A stretch of 64,000 nucleotides of DNA. It comes from Actimicrobium sp. CCC2.4 (GTDB lineage Bacteria; Pseudomonadota; Gammaproteobacteria; Burkholderiales; Burkholderiaceae_D). Numbering within the stretch: position 1 is the first letter of the stretch; every line of letters begins with the position of its first letter. Positions 1 to 9,913 of this stretch are shown here, piece by piece. The DNA lies in NCBI RefSeq assembly GCF_034347385.1, contig NZ_CP133777.1, forward strand, positions 1,984,001 to 2,048,000. The letters run 5' to 3'. The position numbers and the translations under genes were made by a program. The notes below the pieces were generated by a model that was not told the DNA's origin, ran no database searches, and saw only the letters and a list, made by a program, of their open reading frames with translations.

Positions 1-1
1 C

Positions 2-364
2 GGCGTCCAGCCGTGGGAAAAGAAAATGGTCTCGGTCGTCGAGAAAGCCATCCGTGACGCCGACCTCGGCCTGAACCCGTCAACCCAGGGCGACCTGATC
101 CGCGTACCGACACCGGCCCTGACCGAAGAGCGCCGCAAGGAAATGGTCAAGCTGGTCAAGAGCGAAGCCGAAGACGCCAAGATTGCGATCCGCAACATCC
201 GCCGCGATGCTAACGAAGGCCTCAAAAAATTGATCAAGGATAAGGAATGCTCGGAAGATGACGAGCGTCGTGCCCAGGATGAAATCCAGAAAATGACCGA
301 CAAGTTCGTTGCCGAAATCGACAAGCTGGTGGTCGACAAGGAAAAGGAAGTGCTGACGGTATAG
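2..364 (+). CDS. frr: Ribosome recycling factor, C-terminal part
   Basis: This is the 3' end of frr, cut by the window start; the frame is open from base 2 and about the last 120 residues are visible. The family splits post-termination ribosomes together with EF-G in the cytoplasm. The family signature is clear: a DLGLNPS segment, then [14 protein letters not shown], then the long charged helices of domain I ending in a Lys/Glu-rich tail. It sits 42 bp before uppS, the usual proteobacterial order (pyrH-frr-uppS). Nothing odd is seen. Confidence 0.95.
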   Translation, partial: GVQPWEKKMVSVVEKAIRDADLGLNPSTQGDLIRVPTPALTEERRKEMVKLVKSEAEDAKIAIRNIRRDANEGLKKLIKDKECSEDDERRAQDEIQKMTDKFVAEIDKLVVDKEKEVLTV

Positions 365-406
365 CCGCCAGCCCGTGCTTATTCACTTTTTACTTCCAAG
401 CGAGCC

Positions 407-1168
407 ATGACGACGCATCTCAGTTCCACTGCAGCGGTTCCCCCTGTATCCGCGGTGCCGCGTCACATTGCCATCATCATGGATGGCAATGGACGCTGGG
501 CCACCAAGCGCTTTCTGCCGCGCGTGGCCGGCCACGTCAAGGGCGTTGAAGCAGTGCGTCGCGCTGTCGAGGCCTGCGCACGTAGCGGTGTCGAGTACCT
601 GACGTTGTTCGCTTTCAGCTCGGAAAACTGGCGACGTCCGGCCGATGAAGTGTCGCTGCTGATGCGGCTGTTCGTCACTGCGCTCGACCGCGAAGTCGCC
701 AAGATGCATGCTAACGGCATTCGCCTGAAAGTCGTCGGCGAACTCAGCCGCTTCGACGACAAGCTACGCGGCATGATCAGCAATGCGGAACGTCGTACGG
801 CCGGCAACACCGGCCTCACCGTAACCATTTGCGCCAATTACGGCGGTCGCTGGGACATCATGCAAGCGATGAATCAGTTGGTCGCGCAGCAGCCTGGTCG
901 CCTCGATTTCACCGAAGACGATCTTGCCCCTTTCCTGTCGATGGCCTACGCACCGGAGCCGGACTTGTTTATCCGCACCGGTGGCGAAGAGCGGGTCTCG
1001 AACTTCCTGTTATGGCAGCTCGCCTACGCCGAAATGTTTTTCACTGAGACCTATTGGCCGGATTTCGATGCCGTGCAATTGCAACTGGCGGTCACCTCCT
1101 ACCAGCAGCGCGAACGACGTTTCGGGCGTACCAGCGAACAGCTGGTGGATCACAAAAAGGCGTCCTGA
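407..1168 (+). CDS. uppS: Undecaprenyl diphosphate synthase (UppS/IspU)
   Basis: The 253-residue protein has the family length. It makes the C55 cis-prenyl diphosphate carrier for peptidoglycan and LPS O-units by adding isopentenyl diphosphate to farnesyl diphosphate. The diagnostic [13 protein letters not shown] motif lies near residue 21 with the catalytic Asp. [11 protein letters not shown] follows near residue 70 and the C-terminal [20 protein letters not shown] segment near residue 190. The ATG at 407 leaves a short N-terminal extension before the conserved core. Its TGA overlaps the ATG of cdsA (TGATG), so translation is probably coupled. Confidence 0.96.
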   Translation: MTTHLSSTAAVPPVSAVPRHIAIIMDGNGRWATKRFLPRVAGHVKGVEAVRRAVEACARSGVEYLTLFAFSSENWRRPADEVSLLMRLFVTALDREVAKMHANGIRLKVVGELSRFDDKLRGMISNAERRTAGNTGLTVTICANYGGRWDIMQAMNQLVAQQPGRLDFTEDDLAPFLSMAYAPEPDLFIRTGGEERVSNFLLWQLAYAEMFFTETYWPDFDAVQLQLAVTSYQQRERRFGRTSEQLVDHKKAS

Positions 1169-1986
1169 TGCTCAAGACCCGAATCATCACTGCCGTCGTT
1201 TTGCTGGCGTTATTACTCCTCGTCGTGTTGTCCAAGTCTGCCGAGTTATTCCTGGTAACGACGACGGTATTTTTTGCCGCAGCGAGCTGGGAGATGATGC
1301 GATTGTTTGCCGGCAAGCGTCCGCTGGGCGGTGCTGCCTTGTGGACGGCCTTGTTCCTGTTTCTGATGCTCAATGCCCGCTTCGTGAACCAGAAAGTGTT
1401 TTTCGGCATTTGCGTGGCATTGTGGGTGATCCGCTTCGCACCCTCTCTGAAGCTGGGTTTGCCGGCACTCGACGGATTCGCCAATCGCCTGCTCAGTCTG
1501 GTCTACGGGATCGGCGTACTCGGTTGTTTTCTGGCGATCGCGGTGTTGTATAGCTGGTCACCGCTGTACCTGGTCTCGGTCATGGCGCTGGTCTGGATTG
1601 CGGATATCGGTGCCTATTTTGTCGGCAAGGCGTTCGGCAAGCACAAGCTGGCGCCGACCATTTCTCCCGGCAAGACCTGGGAAGGCGCGGCCGGTGGATT
1701 TCTTGCGGTCGTCGTGCTGGCCAGCGGATCGGTGTTTATCCCGGCGTTGGCAGACACGTTTGCCGTGCATGTTCAGGCCAGTTGGGGTTGGGCCGGCCTG
1801 GTGGGCGTGATGGTCGTGTTCGTCGGGGCCAGCATCGTCGGTGACCTGTTCGAATCCCAGCTCAAGCGCCGGGTTGACATGAAAGACAGCAGCAAACTGT
1901 TGCCCGGCCATGGCGGGGTGCTTGACCGCATCGATGCGCTGCTGCCGACCCTGCCACTTGCCGTGCTGATCGGTTACTGGCTCTGA
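1168..1986 (+). CDS. cdsA: Phosphatidate cytidylyltransferase (CDP-diglyceride synthase)
   Basis: A 272-residue polytopic inner-membrane protein that makes CDP-diacylglycerol from CTP and phosphatidate. The N terminus is a hydrophobic segment ([20 protein letters not shown]) and several more membrane segments follow. The family signature near the C terminus is visible: SPGKTWEG, then [33 protein letters not shown] with the conserved Asp residues. The ATG at 1168 is chosen because it overlaps the uppS stop; the longer open frame from 1054 has no conserved sequence. The gene is 38 bp upstream of dxr. Confidence 0.95.
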   Translation: MLKTRIITAVVLLALLLLVVLSKSAELFLVTTTVFFAAASWEMMRLFAGKRPLGGAALWTALFLFLMLNARFVNQKVFFGICVALWVIRFAPSLKLGLPALDGFANRLLSLVYGIGVLGCFLAIAVLYSWSPLYLVSVMALVWIADIGAYFVGKAFGKHKLAPTISPGKTWEGAAGGFLAVVVLASGSVFIPALADTFAVHVQASWGWAGLVGVMVVFVGASIVGDLFESQLKRRVDMKDSSKLLPGHGGVLDRIDALLPTLPLAVLIGYWL

Positions 1987-2024
1987 AGCGCTCTCCCGAT
2001 CTGAACGACTCACTGAAAGCACGG

Positions 2025-3197
2025 ATGCAAAACATAACGATACTTGGCGCCACCGGCTCGATCGGGATGTCTACCCTCGACGTCGTCGCGCGCCATCCGG
2101 ATCGCTATCGTATTCACGCGTTGACCGCCCACACCAAAGTCGTCGAACTGGCCGCCTTGTGCGCGCGTTTCCGGCCGGATGTTGCCGTGGTTGGCACTGC
2201 CGCTGCCGCGCAGGAACTGACGGCGCTGCTTCACGCCGATGGCATTGCCACCGAGGTCAGCTACGGCGAAGCCGCGCTATGCAGCGTTGCCAGCGGCAGC
2301 GCTTGCGATACCGTGATGGCAGCCATCGTCGGCGCTGCGGGGCTCGCCCCTACGCTGGCAGCGGCCCGTGCCGGCAAGAAAATCCTGCTGGCCAACAAGG
2401 AGGCGCTGGTGATGTCCGGCCAGCTGTTCATGGATGCGATTGCCGCCAGTGGCGCGACACTGCTGCCAATCGATAGCGAACACAACGCGATTTTCCAGTG
2501 CCTGCCGCAACCCTACCAGCGCAATCTTGATCACCATGGCATCGCCCGGATTTTATTGACAGCGTCGGGCGGTCCGTTTCTCGAGCGTGCCGTCGAGACA
2601 CTCGATCTGGTCACGCCGGATGAAGCGGTCGCGCATCCGAACTGGGTCATGGGCCGCAAGATTTCGGTCGACTCGGCAACGATGATGAACAAGGGGCTGG
2701 AAGTCATCGAGGCACACTGGTTGTTCGGTGCCGCGCATGAGCGCATCGAAGTCGTGATCCATCCGCAAAGCGTGATCCATTCGATGGTGTCCTACGTCGA
2801 CGGCACGGTGCTGGCGCAGCTCGGCAATCCCGACATGCGCACGCCGATCGCCCATGCACTGGCATATCCGGAACGCATCGTCTCGGGCGTCGCACCGCTG
2901 GATCTGACCCGGCTGGCCAAGCTGGAATTCCGCCAGCCCGACCTGTTGCGCTTTCCGTGCCTGAAGCTGGCGTATGATGCTTTGTCCACGGGGGGCAGCG
3001 CGCCGGCGGTGCTCAATGCCGCCAACGAGGTAGCCGTCGAAGCTTTTCTTGACGGACGCATCGGCTTCCGCCAGATCGATCAGCTGATCGCCCGGGTCAT
3101 GCATGCCGCTTCTTTCGAGGCGGTTCCGGATATCGCCGGTCTGCTCGAACAGGACCGGCATGCCCGCCAACTGGCTAACGCATTCCTGACAACATGA
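2025..3197 (+). CDS. dxr: 1-deoxy-D-xylulose 5-phosphate reductoisomerase
   Basis: This 390-residue cytoplasmic enzyme does the NADPH-dependent second step of the MEP isoprenoid pathway. The N-terminal Rossmann motif [15 protein letters not shown] is at residues 5-19. [12 protein letters not shown] and [14 protein letters not shown] follow in the middle, with the metal-binding Asp/Glu residues, and then ASGGPF and [15 protein letters not shown]. Length matches the family. It overlaps rseP by 4 bp (ATGA). Supplying isoprenoid precursor next to uppS fits this operon. Confidence 0.97.
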   Translation: MQNITILGATGSIGMSTLDVVARHPDRYRIHALTAHTKVVELAALCARFRPDVAVVGTAAAAQELTALLHADGIATEVSYGEAALCSVASGSACDTVMAAIVGAAGLAPTLAAARAGKKILLANKEALVMSGQLFMDAIAASGATLLPIDSEHNAIFQCLPQPYQRNLDHHGIARILLTASGGPFLERAVETLDLVTPDEAVAHPNWVMGRKISVDSATMMNKGLEVIEAHWLFGAAHERIEVVIHPQSVIHSMVSYVDGTVLAQLGNPDMRTPIAHALAYPERIVSGVAPLDLTRLAKLEFRQPDLLRFPCLKLAYDALSTGGSAPAVLNAANEVAVEAFLDGRIGFRQIDQLIARVMHAASFEAVPDIAGLLEQDRHARQLANAFLTT

Positions 3198-4561
3198 ACC
3201 TGCTACAAACTCTTCTGGCCTTCATGGTCGCACTCGGTTCCCTCGTGATCATCCATGAGCTGGGACACTATTCCATCGCGCGTTTGTGCGGCGTCAAGGT
3301 TTTGCGCTTTTCCGTCGGCATGGGAAAAGTCATTTATTCGCGCAAGTTTGGTCCGGACCAGACCGAATGGGCCATCTCGATTTTGCCGCTCGGCGGCTAC
3401 GTCAAGATGCTCGACAAGCGCGAGCAACCCGACCTGCAACTCAGTGACGCCGACCTCAAGCGCGAATTCACCAATCAATCGGTATGGCGTCGCATCGCCA
3501 TCGTGGCAGCCGGTCCGGCGGCCAACTTTCTGCTGGCGATACTGATTTTTTCCGGATTGTATTGGTACGGTGTACCGGAACCGGCAGCGCGCCTGCGCGC
3601 ACCGGCCGAACAGACCGTCGCTTTCCAGGCCGGCGTGCGTGGTGGCGAACTGGTCACCGCGATCAATGGCAAGGCCGTGCAAGGCTGGTCAGATTTGCGC
3701 TGGCAATTGGTCCAGTTGTCGGTCGAGAAGACCACCGCAAAAATCGACCTCGAACGCGCCAATGACGGTCCTGCCGGTGGCAACCGGATGTCTACCATCA
3801 CGATTCCATCGACTGCACTCGGTACCGATGACCTCGAGGGGGACTTCCTCGGCAAGCTGGGTCTCGGACTGGCGCGCTCGAAAACCACGCTAGGCCGGGT
3901 CGAAGCCGGTGGTGCCGGCCAGCAGGCCGGCCTGCAATCGGGCGACCGTATTCTCACGGTCAATGGCAATGTCGTGGCCGATGGCGATGCTTTCGTCAAC
4001 CTGGTCCGTGCGTCGCCAGCGACTGCATTGAACCTGACACTATTGCGCGCCGGCCAGGAAGTGGCCGCGATCGTGACGCCGGCAAGCATCGTGCGTGAAG
4101 GCAAAAGCATCGGGCAGATCAAGGTTGAGATCGCCAGCGGCGTCGAGATGGTGACGCTGCGCGCCGCGCCGGTACAAGCGGTGTCGCAAGCGGTCGTGCG
4201 GACCTGGGACAGCAGCATCCTGCAACTGAAGATGCTGGGCAAGGTCATCACCGGCGAAGCCTCGATCAAGAATATCTCCGGACCGATCACGATCGCCGAT
4301 TACGCCGGCCAGACCGCACGGATAGGACTGGTCACTTATCTCGGGTTCATTGCCGCCATCAGCATCGGCCTCGGGGTCATGAATCTGCTGCCGATCCCGG
4401 TTTTGGACGGGGGTCTTTTGATGTATTATTCGCTGGAAGTTTTGACCGGACGGCCTGTTTCCGAGCGGGTCGGACAACTCGGCCAGCGCCTTGGAATAGG
4501 GTTGTTGATGACCTTAATGATGGTAGCTGTCTTCAATGACATCGTCCGCCTGGTTACCTGA
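3194..4561 (+). CDS. rseP: RseP site-2 zinc metalloprotease
   Basis: A 455-residue inner-membrane intramembrane protease that in known systems cuts the anti-sigma factor RseA to release sigma E. The zinc motif HELGH is at residues 21-25 in the first membrane segment. Two PDZ-like regions fill the periplasmic middle, for example the [16 protein letters not shown] segment. The second active-site motif, [11 protein letters not shown], lies near residue 397. The start overlaps the end of dxr. bamA follows after 90 bp that carry a small tandem repeat. Confidence 0.95.
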   Translation: MNLLQTLLAFMVALGSLVIIHELGHYSIARLCGVKVLRFSVGMGKVIYSRKFGPDQTEWAISILPLGGYVKMLDKREQPDLQLSDADLKREFTNQSVWRRIAIVAAGPAANFLLAILIFSGLYWYGVPEPAARLRAPAEQTVAFQAGVRGGELVTAINGKAVQGWSDLRWQLVQLSVEKTTAKIDLERANDGPAGGNRMSTITIPSTALGTDDLEGDFLGKLGLGLARSKTTLGRVEAGGAGQQAGLQSGDRILTVNGNVVADGDAFVNLVRASPATALNLTLLRAGQEVAAIVTPASIVREGKSIGQIKVEIASGVEMVTLRAAPVQAVSQAVVRTWDSSILQLKMLGKVITGEASIKNISGPITIADYAGQTARIGLVTYLGFIAAISIGLGVMNLLPIPVLDGGLLMYYSLEVLTGRPVSERVGQLGQRLGIGLLMTLMMVAVFNDIVRLVT

Positions 4562-4590
4562 TCAGACACTGCCGCCAAGCGACTCGATCT

Positions 4591-4638
4591 CTGAATTGCA
4601 CTCTGAATTGCACACTGAATTGCACACTGAATTGCACA
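4591..4638 (+). repeat. Four tandem copies of a 12-bp unit before bamA
   Basis: The unit CTGAATTGCAC(A/T) is repeated four times without spacing: 4591-4602, 4603-4614, 4615-4626 and 4627-4638. It ends 13 bp before the bamA ATG and lies 29 bp after the rseP stop. Only the last base of copy 1 differs (T instead of A). The repeat covers the region where the bamA ribosome binding site should be, and no good Shine-Dalgarno is visible there. Copy-number change by slippage could alter spacing or mRNA structure. Confidence 0.9.
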
Positions 4639-4651
4639 CAACTTATAGCCA

Positions 4652-6991
4652 ATGAAATTACAATCCGCGCTCTACGCCCCTTCAGTTACTCCTCGCCGAC
4701 TCATTGCCCTTGCTGCCTTTGCCCTGTGTTCCGGCCAGGCTCTGGCAGTAGCGCCATTTACCGTCAAGGATATCCGTGTCGAAGGTATTCAGCGTACCGA
4801 AGCCGGTACGGTCTTCAGCTATCTCCCGGTGCGTGTGGGCGAAACCTTCACCGATGAAAAAGGCTCGGCGGCCATCAAGGCGCTGTACGCCACGGGCTTT
4901 TTCAAGGACGTTCGCATCGAAGCCGATGGTGACGTGCTGGTGGTGCTGGTCGAGGAACGACCTGCCATCGCTGCCGTCGATTTCACCGGCATCAAGGAGT
5001 TCGACAAGGACCAGCTGAACAAGGCGCTCAAGGACATCGGTCTGGGCGAATCGCGTACCTACGACAAGGCACTGGTTGACCGTGCCGAGCAGGAACTCAA
5101 GCGCCAATACCTCGGCCGTGGCTTGTACGGCGTGATCGTCACGACCACCGTGACACCGGTTGAGCGCAATCGCGTCAACATCACGTTTGCCGTCGATGAA
5201 GGCGAAACCGCCCGCATCCGCCAGATCAACGTAGTCGGCAACAAGGCTTTCGGCGACAGCGAAATTCGCAGCAGGATTGCACTGAGCACGCCGGGCTGGT
5301 TCACCTGGTACACCAAGTCCGACCAGTATTCGAAGCAAAAGCTGACCGGTGATATCGAGGCATTGAAGTCGTTCTACCTCAATCGCGGCTACCTCGAGTT
5401 CCAGGTCGAATCGACGCAGGTCTCGATCACGCCGGACAAAAAAGACATCTACATCACGATCAACATCAGCGAAGGCGAGAAGTACACCGTCTCGTCGGTC
5501 AAGATCGAGGGGGAGACCTTTGGTCGCGAAGAAGAATTGCGCGCACTGATGACCCTGAAAGCCGGCGAGCTGTATGCCGGCGACAAGCTCACCGCCAGCG
5601 TCAAGAAGATTTCCGAACGCATGGGTAACTTCGGCTACGCCTTCGCCAACGTCAATGCCAATCCGCAGATCGATCGTGCCAAAAAAGAAGTCGCGTTCAC
5701 GATCCTGATCGACCCGGGCAAGCGCGTCTACGTGCGCCGGATCAATGTGGCTGGCAATACCAAGACCCGCGACGAAGTCGTCCGGCGCGAATTCCGCCAG
5801 TTTGAAAATTCATGGTACGACGGTGAAAAAATCCGCCTGTCGCGCGACCGTGTCGACCGTCTCGGCTATTTCAAGGAAGTCACGATCGATACGCCGGAAG
5901 TGTCGGGCACGACGGACCAGGTCGATATCAATATGGCGGTCACCGAAAAGCCGACCGGCAACATCCTGATCGGTGCCGGTTTTTCGAGTAGCGAAAAGCT
6001 GACGCTGACCGGGTCGATCCAGCAGGCCAACGCGTTCGGCAGCGGCACCACGATCGGTCTCGATGTCAACACCAGCAAGCGCAATCGCACCATCGCGCTG
6101 TCGCAATCGAATCCGTATTTCACCGATGACGGTGTCAGCCGCAGCTACGAAACCTTCCTGCGTACGACCCGTCCGCCGGACATCAACACTGGCGATTACC
6201 GGGTTCAGCAGCTCGGTGCCAACATGAAATTCGGCGTGCCGTTTTCTGAGCTTGATACGGTGTTTTTCGGTGCCGGCGTCGAGCGCACCCGGGTTGAAAC
6301 CTTTACCGGCAATCCGTTGCACAACGACAGTCCGGAACTGTACAAGACCTACGTGCGCAACTTTGGCGATGGCACGAACGCCACCACCAACAGTTTCCCG
6401 CTGACCATCGCGTGGCAGCGTGACAGCCGCGATAGCGCCTTGTCACCATCGGCCGGTCGCTATCAGCGCGCCAACCTTGAAGTGGCACCGCTGGGCGACC
6501 TGAAATACTACCGGGCGATTTATCAGCACCAGTATTTCCTGCCGCTGTTTCGCACCATCACGCTGGCGACCAATGCCGAGCTCGACTACGGTCGCGGTTT
6601 TGGCGGCAAGGCTTACCCGATCTTCAAGAACTTCTACGCCGGTGGTATCGGTTCGGTACGCGGTTTTGACAGTTCGTCGCTGGGGCCAAAAGCACTGAAC
6701 GGCGATCCGCTCGGTGGTTCGTCGCGCGTGATCATGAATGCCGAATTACAGTTCCCGTTCCCGGGTTCGGGGGCCGATCGCAGCTTGCGCTGGTACACCT
6801 TCGTCGATGGCGGTAATGTGTTTGCCGATCGCCAGAAAATCCAGTTTTCGGAAATGCGTTACTCGGCCGGTATCGGTATCAGCTGGGTCTCGCCGGTCGG
6901 TCCGTTACGCCTGAGCTATGGTAAGCCGCTCAATGCCAAACCGGATGATCGCCAGCAAAGCTTCCAGTTCCAGCTCGGCCAGGGTTTCTGA
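4652..6991 (+). CDS. bamA: Outer membrane assembly factor BamA
   Basis: A 779-residue protein, the usual length of the core subunit of the BAM complex that inserts beta-barrel proteins into the outer membrane. A signal peptide ends near AQALAVA (about residue 33). The FTVKDIRVEGIQRTEAGTVF segment starts POTRA 1, and five POTRA repeats run to about residue 420. The C-terminal half is a 16-strand barrel of the Omp85 type with the conserved GSVRGF segment near residue 672. The final residues, FQFQLGQGF, end in the C-terminal Phe expected of an outer-membrane barrel. skp follows 44 bp downstream. Confidence 0.97.
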   Translation: MKLQSALYAPSVTPRRLIALAAFALCSGQALAVAPFTVKDIRVEGIQRTEAGTVFSYLPVRVGETFTDEKGSAAIKALYATGFFKDVRIEADGDVLVVLVEERPAIAAVDFTGIKEFDKDQLNKALKDIGLGESRTYDKALVDRAEQELKRQYLGRGLYGVIVTTTVTPVERNRVNITFAVDEGETARIRQINVVGNKAFGDSEIRSRIALSTPGWFTWYTKSDQYSKQKLTGDIEALKSFYLNRGYLEFQVESTQVSITPDKKDIYITINISEGEKYTVSSVKIEGETFGREEELRALMTLKAGELYAGDKLTASVKKISERMGNFGYAFANVNANPQIDRAKKEVAFTILIDPGKRVYVRRINVAGNTKTRDEVVRREFRQFENSWYDGEKIRLSRDRVDRLGYFKEVTIDTPEVSGTTDQVDINMAVTEKPTGNILIGAGFSSSEKLTLTGSIQQANAFGSGTTIGLDVNTSKRNRTIALSQSNPYFTDDGVSRSYETFLRTTRPPDINTGDYRVQQLGANMKFGVPFSELDTVFFGAGVERTRVETFTGNPLHNDSPELYKTYVRNFGDGTNATTNSFPLTIAWQRDSRDSALSPSAGRYQRANLEVAPLGDLKYYRAIYQHQYFLPLFRTITLATNAELDYGRGFGGKAYPIFKNFYAGGIGSVRGFDSSSLGPKALNGDPLGGSSRVIMNAELQFPFPGSGADRSLRWYTFVDGGNVFADRQKIQFSEMRYSAGIGISWVSPVGPLRLSYGKPLNAKPDDRQQSFQFQLGQGF

Positions 6992-7035
6992 CCGGCCACT
7001 GGCATAATCACGTTTTTGCATTGCGGAGAATCGCC

Positions 7036-7548
7036 TTGAAGTTACCGTCACCCACTCTCACTGCCATCCGGCTTGTCGCCGTCGCGACGCTGTGCATGGC
7101 ATCGCAGGCGCACGCACAGGAAAGCCGGATTGGCTTCGTCAACACCGAGCGCATCTTCCGGGAAGCCACGCCAGCCAAGACGGCACAGGTCAAGATTGAC
7201 CAGGAGTTTTCCAAGCGCGAAAAAGAACTGCAGGAAGTCGCCGCGCGCCTGAAGGCCATGTCCGAAAAGCTCGACAAGGATGTCGCGGTGATTACCGAGT
7301 CCGATCGTTCCCGCCGGCAGCGCGAGCTGACTGATCTGGACAAGGATTTTCAGCGCAAGCAGCGTGAATTCCGTGAAGACCTGAACCAGCGCAAGAACGA
7401 AGAGCTGGCCTCGGTACTCGAACGGACAACACGGGTCATCAAGCAAATCGCCGAAGCCGAGAAGTACGACATCGTGTTCCAGGACGCGGTTTATGCCAGT
7501 CCGCGTATCGACATCACCGACAAGGTACTGAAGGCCCTGAACAAGTAA
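7036..7548 (+). CDS. skp: Periplasmic chaperone Skp/OmpH family
   Basis: A 170-residue OmpH-like chaperone that holds unfolded outer-membrane proteins on their way to BamA. The TTG at 7036 is chosen as start because GGAGA lies 6 nt upstream and a normal signal peptide follows, cleaved after SQAHA. An upstream TTG at 7021 would put the start before that ribosome binding site. The mature protein starts ESRIGFVNTERIF and is a long Lys/Glu/Arg-rich coiled coil, the Skp tentacle. Its place between bamA and lpxD is the usual one. Confidence 0.92.
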   Translation: MKLPSPTLTAIRLVAVATLCMASQAHAQESRIGFVNTERIFREATPAKTAQVKIDQEFSKREKELQEVAARLKAMSEKLDKDVAVITESDRSRRQRELTDLDKDFQRKQREFREDLNQRKNEELASVLERTTRVIKQIAEAEKYDIVFQDAVYASPRIDITDKVLKALNK

Positions 7549-7600
7549 GCGGCCATCGGGAACGACACTTCCGACACAGCATTTTCGACGAAAGGCCACC

Positions 7601-8656
7601 ATGCCCATGCTACTGGCTGATCTGGTTGCCCGGCTGGGCGGCCAGCTGATCGGCGAGGCCGGATTGCGCATCAGCGGCATTGCGCCGCTCGACCACGCCG
7701 GCCAGGATCACATTACCTTTCTGACCAACCCCAAGCTGCGCGCCAGCGCGGCCACGACGCAAGCAGCAGCAATCATCCTGTCGCCTGCGGACCATGCATT
7801 GCTGGGCACCGAATTCGCCGGCAGCCGCATCGTCACCGACAATCCGTACGCCTATTTCGCCCGTGTCGCGCAAGTATTTGCCGCCGGCGCGGCATTGCCG
7901 TATCCGGCCGGCATTCATCCGGCTGCCTGTGTCGATCCGTCGGCAAGCATTGCCCCCAGCGCCCATGTCGGACCGCACGTCGTCATCGAAGCCGACGTCG
8001 CGATCGGTGACGACGTGGTTCTCGAAGCCGGTTGCTTTATCGGTCATGGCGCACGGATCGGTGCCGGCACGCGCTTTCATGCGCGGGTAACGTTCCAGTC
8101 GCGTTGCGAGATCGGCGCGCGCGGGATCATTCATTCGGGTGCGGTGATCGGCGCGGACGGCTTCGGGTTTGCCAACGAACGCGGTGCCTGGATCAAGATT
8201 CCGCAGACCGGCCGCGTGATGATTGCCGACGATGTCGAGATCGGAGCCAACACCTGCATCGACCGTGGCGCGCTGGCCGACACCATCATCGACGAGGGCG
8301 TCAAGCTCGATAACCAGATCCAGATCGGTCACAACTGTCATATCGGCGCACATACGGCGATGGCCGGTTGTGTCGGCGTCGCCGGCAGCGCGGTCATCGG
8401 CAAATACTGCACGTTTGGCGGTGCGGCCATGGTGCTCGGACACCTGACGATCGCCGATAAGGTTCATATTTCATCCGGTAGCATGGTCACGCGTTCGATC
8501 CATGAAGCCGGCCAGTACACCGGTTTCTATCCGCTGGCCAAAAACGCCGACTGGGAAAAAACTGCCGTCGTCGTGCGTAATTTGGGCACGATGCGTGAGA
8601 AAATCCGCACGCTGGAAAAAACCGTCAAATCGCTCACAGAAAAGAAGAATGAATAG
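7601..8656 (+). CDS. lpxD: UDP-3-O-acyl-glucosamine N-acyltransferase
   Basis: A 351-residue lipid A enzyme that adds the second 3-hydroxyacyl chain from acyl-ACP to UDP-3-O-acyl-GlcN. The N-terminal uridine-binding domain is followed by a left-handed beta-helix of hexapeptide repeats from about residue 105 to 300. The catalytic-His segment [20 protein letters not shown] is near residue 242. A C-terminal helix ([16 protein letters not shown]) completes the trimer fold. The stop overlaps the fabZ start by 8 bp. Confidence 0.97.
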   Translation: MPMLLADLVARLGGQLIGEAGLRISGIAPLDHAGQDHITFLTNPKLRASAATTQAAAIILSPADHALLGTEFAGSRIVTDNPYAYFARVAQVFAAGAALPYPAGIHPAACVDPSASIAPSAHVGPHVVIEADVAIGDDVVLEAGCFIGHGARIGAGTRFHARVTFQSRCEIGARGIIHSGAVIGADGFGFANERGAWIKIPQTGRVMIADDVEIGANTCIDRGALADTIIDEGVKLDNQIQIGHNCHIGAHTAMAGCVGVAGSAVIGKYCTFGGAAMVLGHLTIADKVHISSGSMVTRSIHEAGQYTGFYPLAKNADWEKTAVVVRNLGTMREKIRTLEKTVKSLTEKKNE

Positions 8657-9119
8657 CCTAGACATCAATCAGATCAAACTCTATTTGCCGCATCGCTATC
8701 CGATGTTACTGGTCGACCGGGTACTCACCTGGGAATCCGGCAAGACGATTACCGCGATCAAGAACGTCACTGCCAACGAAGAATTTTTCAATGGGCACTT
8801 TCCGCACAAGCCGGTGATGCCGGGCGTGCTGATGATCGAGGCGCTGGCGCAGACTGCCGCGCTGCTGTCATTCCTGTCGCTGGGTCAGAAGCCCGACGAA
8901 AACAGCATCGTGTATTTCCTTGGTATCGACGGCGCGCGCTTCAAGCGTCCGGTCATTCCGGGCGATCAGATCCGCATGGATGTCGAGATCGTGCGCCACA
9001 CCCGTGGCATCTGGAAATACAAGGCCCGCGCCACCGTCGATGGCCAGTTGGCCGTCGAAGCCGAGCTGATGTGCACGATGCGCAGTGCAACCGACGCGAC
9101 CCAGCCGGTGGTTGGCTAA
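8649..9119 (+). CDS. fabZ: 3-hydroxyacyl-ACP dehydratase FabZ
   Basis: A 156-residue hot-dog-fold dehydratase of type II fatty acid synthesis. It competes with lpxA/lpxD for 3-hydroxyacyl-ACP, which explains its place in the lipid A cluster. Conserved features are [13 protein letters not shown] near residue 13 and [20 protein letters not shown] near residue 55, with the catalytic His and Glu. The ATG at 8649 is preferred; a longer open frame from 8502 runs inside lpxD and is not conserved. The TAA overlaps the lpxA ATG. Confidence 0.97.
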   Translation: MNSLDINQIKLYLPHRYPMLLVDRVLTWESGKTITAIKNVTANEEFFNGHFPHKPVMPGVLMIEALAQTAALLSFLSLGQKPDENSIVYFLGIDGARFKRPVIPGDQIRMDVEIVRHTRGIWKYKARATVDGQLAVEAELMCTMRSATDATQPVVG

Positions 9120-9913
9120 TGACGATGCGGATACATCCGACTGCGCTGATCGACCCGAAGGCCGTGCTGGATAGTACGGTCGAAGTGGGGGCCTACTCGA
9201 TCATCGGTCCCGACGTCGAGATCGGTGCCGGCACCAAGATTGGTCCGCATGTCGTCATCGACGGCCATACCCGCATCGGTGCCGGCAATACGTTTTTTCA
9301 GTTCTCGTCGATTGGTGCCGCGCCGCAGGACAAGAAATACGCGGGCGAACCGACCCGGCTCGAGATCGGTGACCGCAACGTCATCCGCGAATTCTGTACC
9401 TTCAACATCGGCACCGCGCAGGATGTCGGCGTCACTCGCCTGGGCAACGATAACTGGATGATGGCGTATGTCCATCTGGCGCATGACTGCCAGGTCGGCA
9501 ACCACACGATCTTTGCCAACAATGCCCAACTGGCAGGGCATGTGCAGGTCGGCGACTGGGCCATCATGGGCGGCTTTTCGAATGTGCATCAGTTCTGCAA
9601 GATCGGTGCCCATGCGATGGTCGGCATGAGCACCAGCCTGACGCAGGACGTGCCGCCGTTCGTGATGTTGTCCGGCAATCCGGCAGCGGCCCACGGCATC
9701 AATGTCGAAGGCCTCAAGCGACGCGGCTACAGCCGCGAGCAGATCACGGCCATCCGTCATGCGTACAAGCTGATCTACAAATCCGGTCTGACCATGGAGC
9801 AAGCCAAGGCGGCGCTGCAAGCCGAAGAGGCCAGCGTTGCGGCCGGCTGCGTGCCGGCACTGGTACTGATGCGTGAATTTCTGGAGAACACCAGCCGTGG
9901 CATTGTCCGCTGA
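9119..9913 (+). CDS. lpxA: UDP-N-acetylglucosamine acyltransferase
   Basis: A 264-residue first enzyme of lipid A synthesis, transferring a 3-hydroxyacyl chain from ACP to UDP-GlcNAc. Hexapeptide repeats start at once (IHPTALIDPKAVLDSTVEVG). The catalytic-His region YVHLAHDCQVGNHTIFANN is near residue 120, and a helical C-terminal domain begins at GLKRRGYSREQI. The ATG at 9119 overlaps the fabZ stop; a second ATG two codons on is also possible. It overlaps lpxB by 17 bp if the GTG at 9897 is used. Confidence 0.97.
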   Translation: MTMRIHPTALIDPKAVLDSTVEVGAYSIIGPDVEIGAGTKIGPHVVIDGHTRIGAGNTFFQFSSIGAAPQDKKYAGEPTRLEIGDRNVIREFCTFNIGTAQDVGVTRLGNDNWMMAYVHLAHDCQVGNHTIFANNAQLAGHVQVGDWAIMGGFSNVHQFCKIGAHAMVGMSTSLTQDVPPFVMLSGNPAAAHGINVEGLKRRGYSREQITAIRHAYKLIYKSGLTMEQAKAALQAEEASVAAGCVPALVLMREFLENTSRGIVR

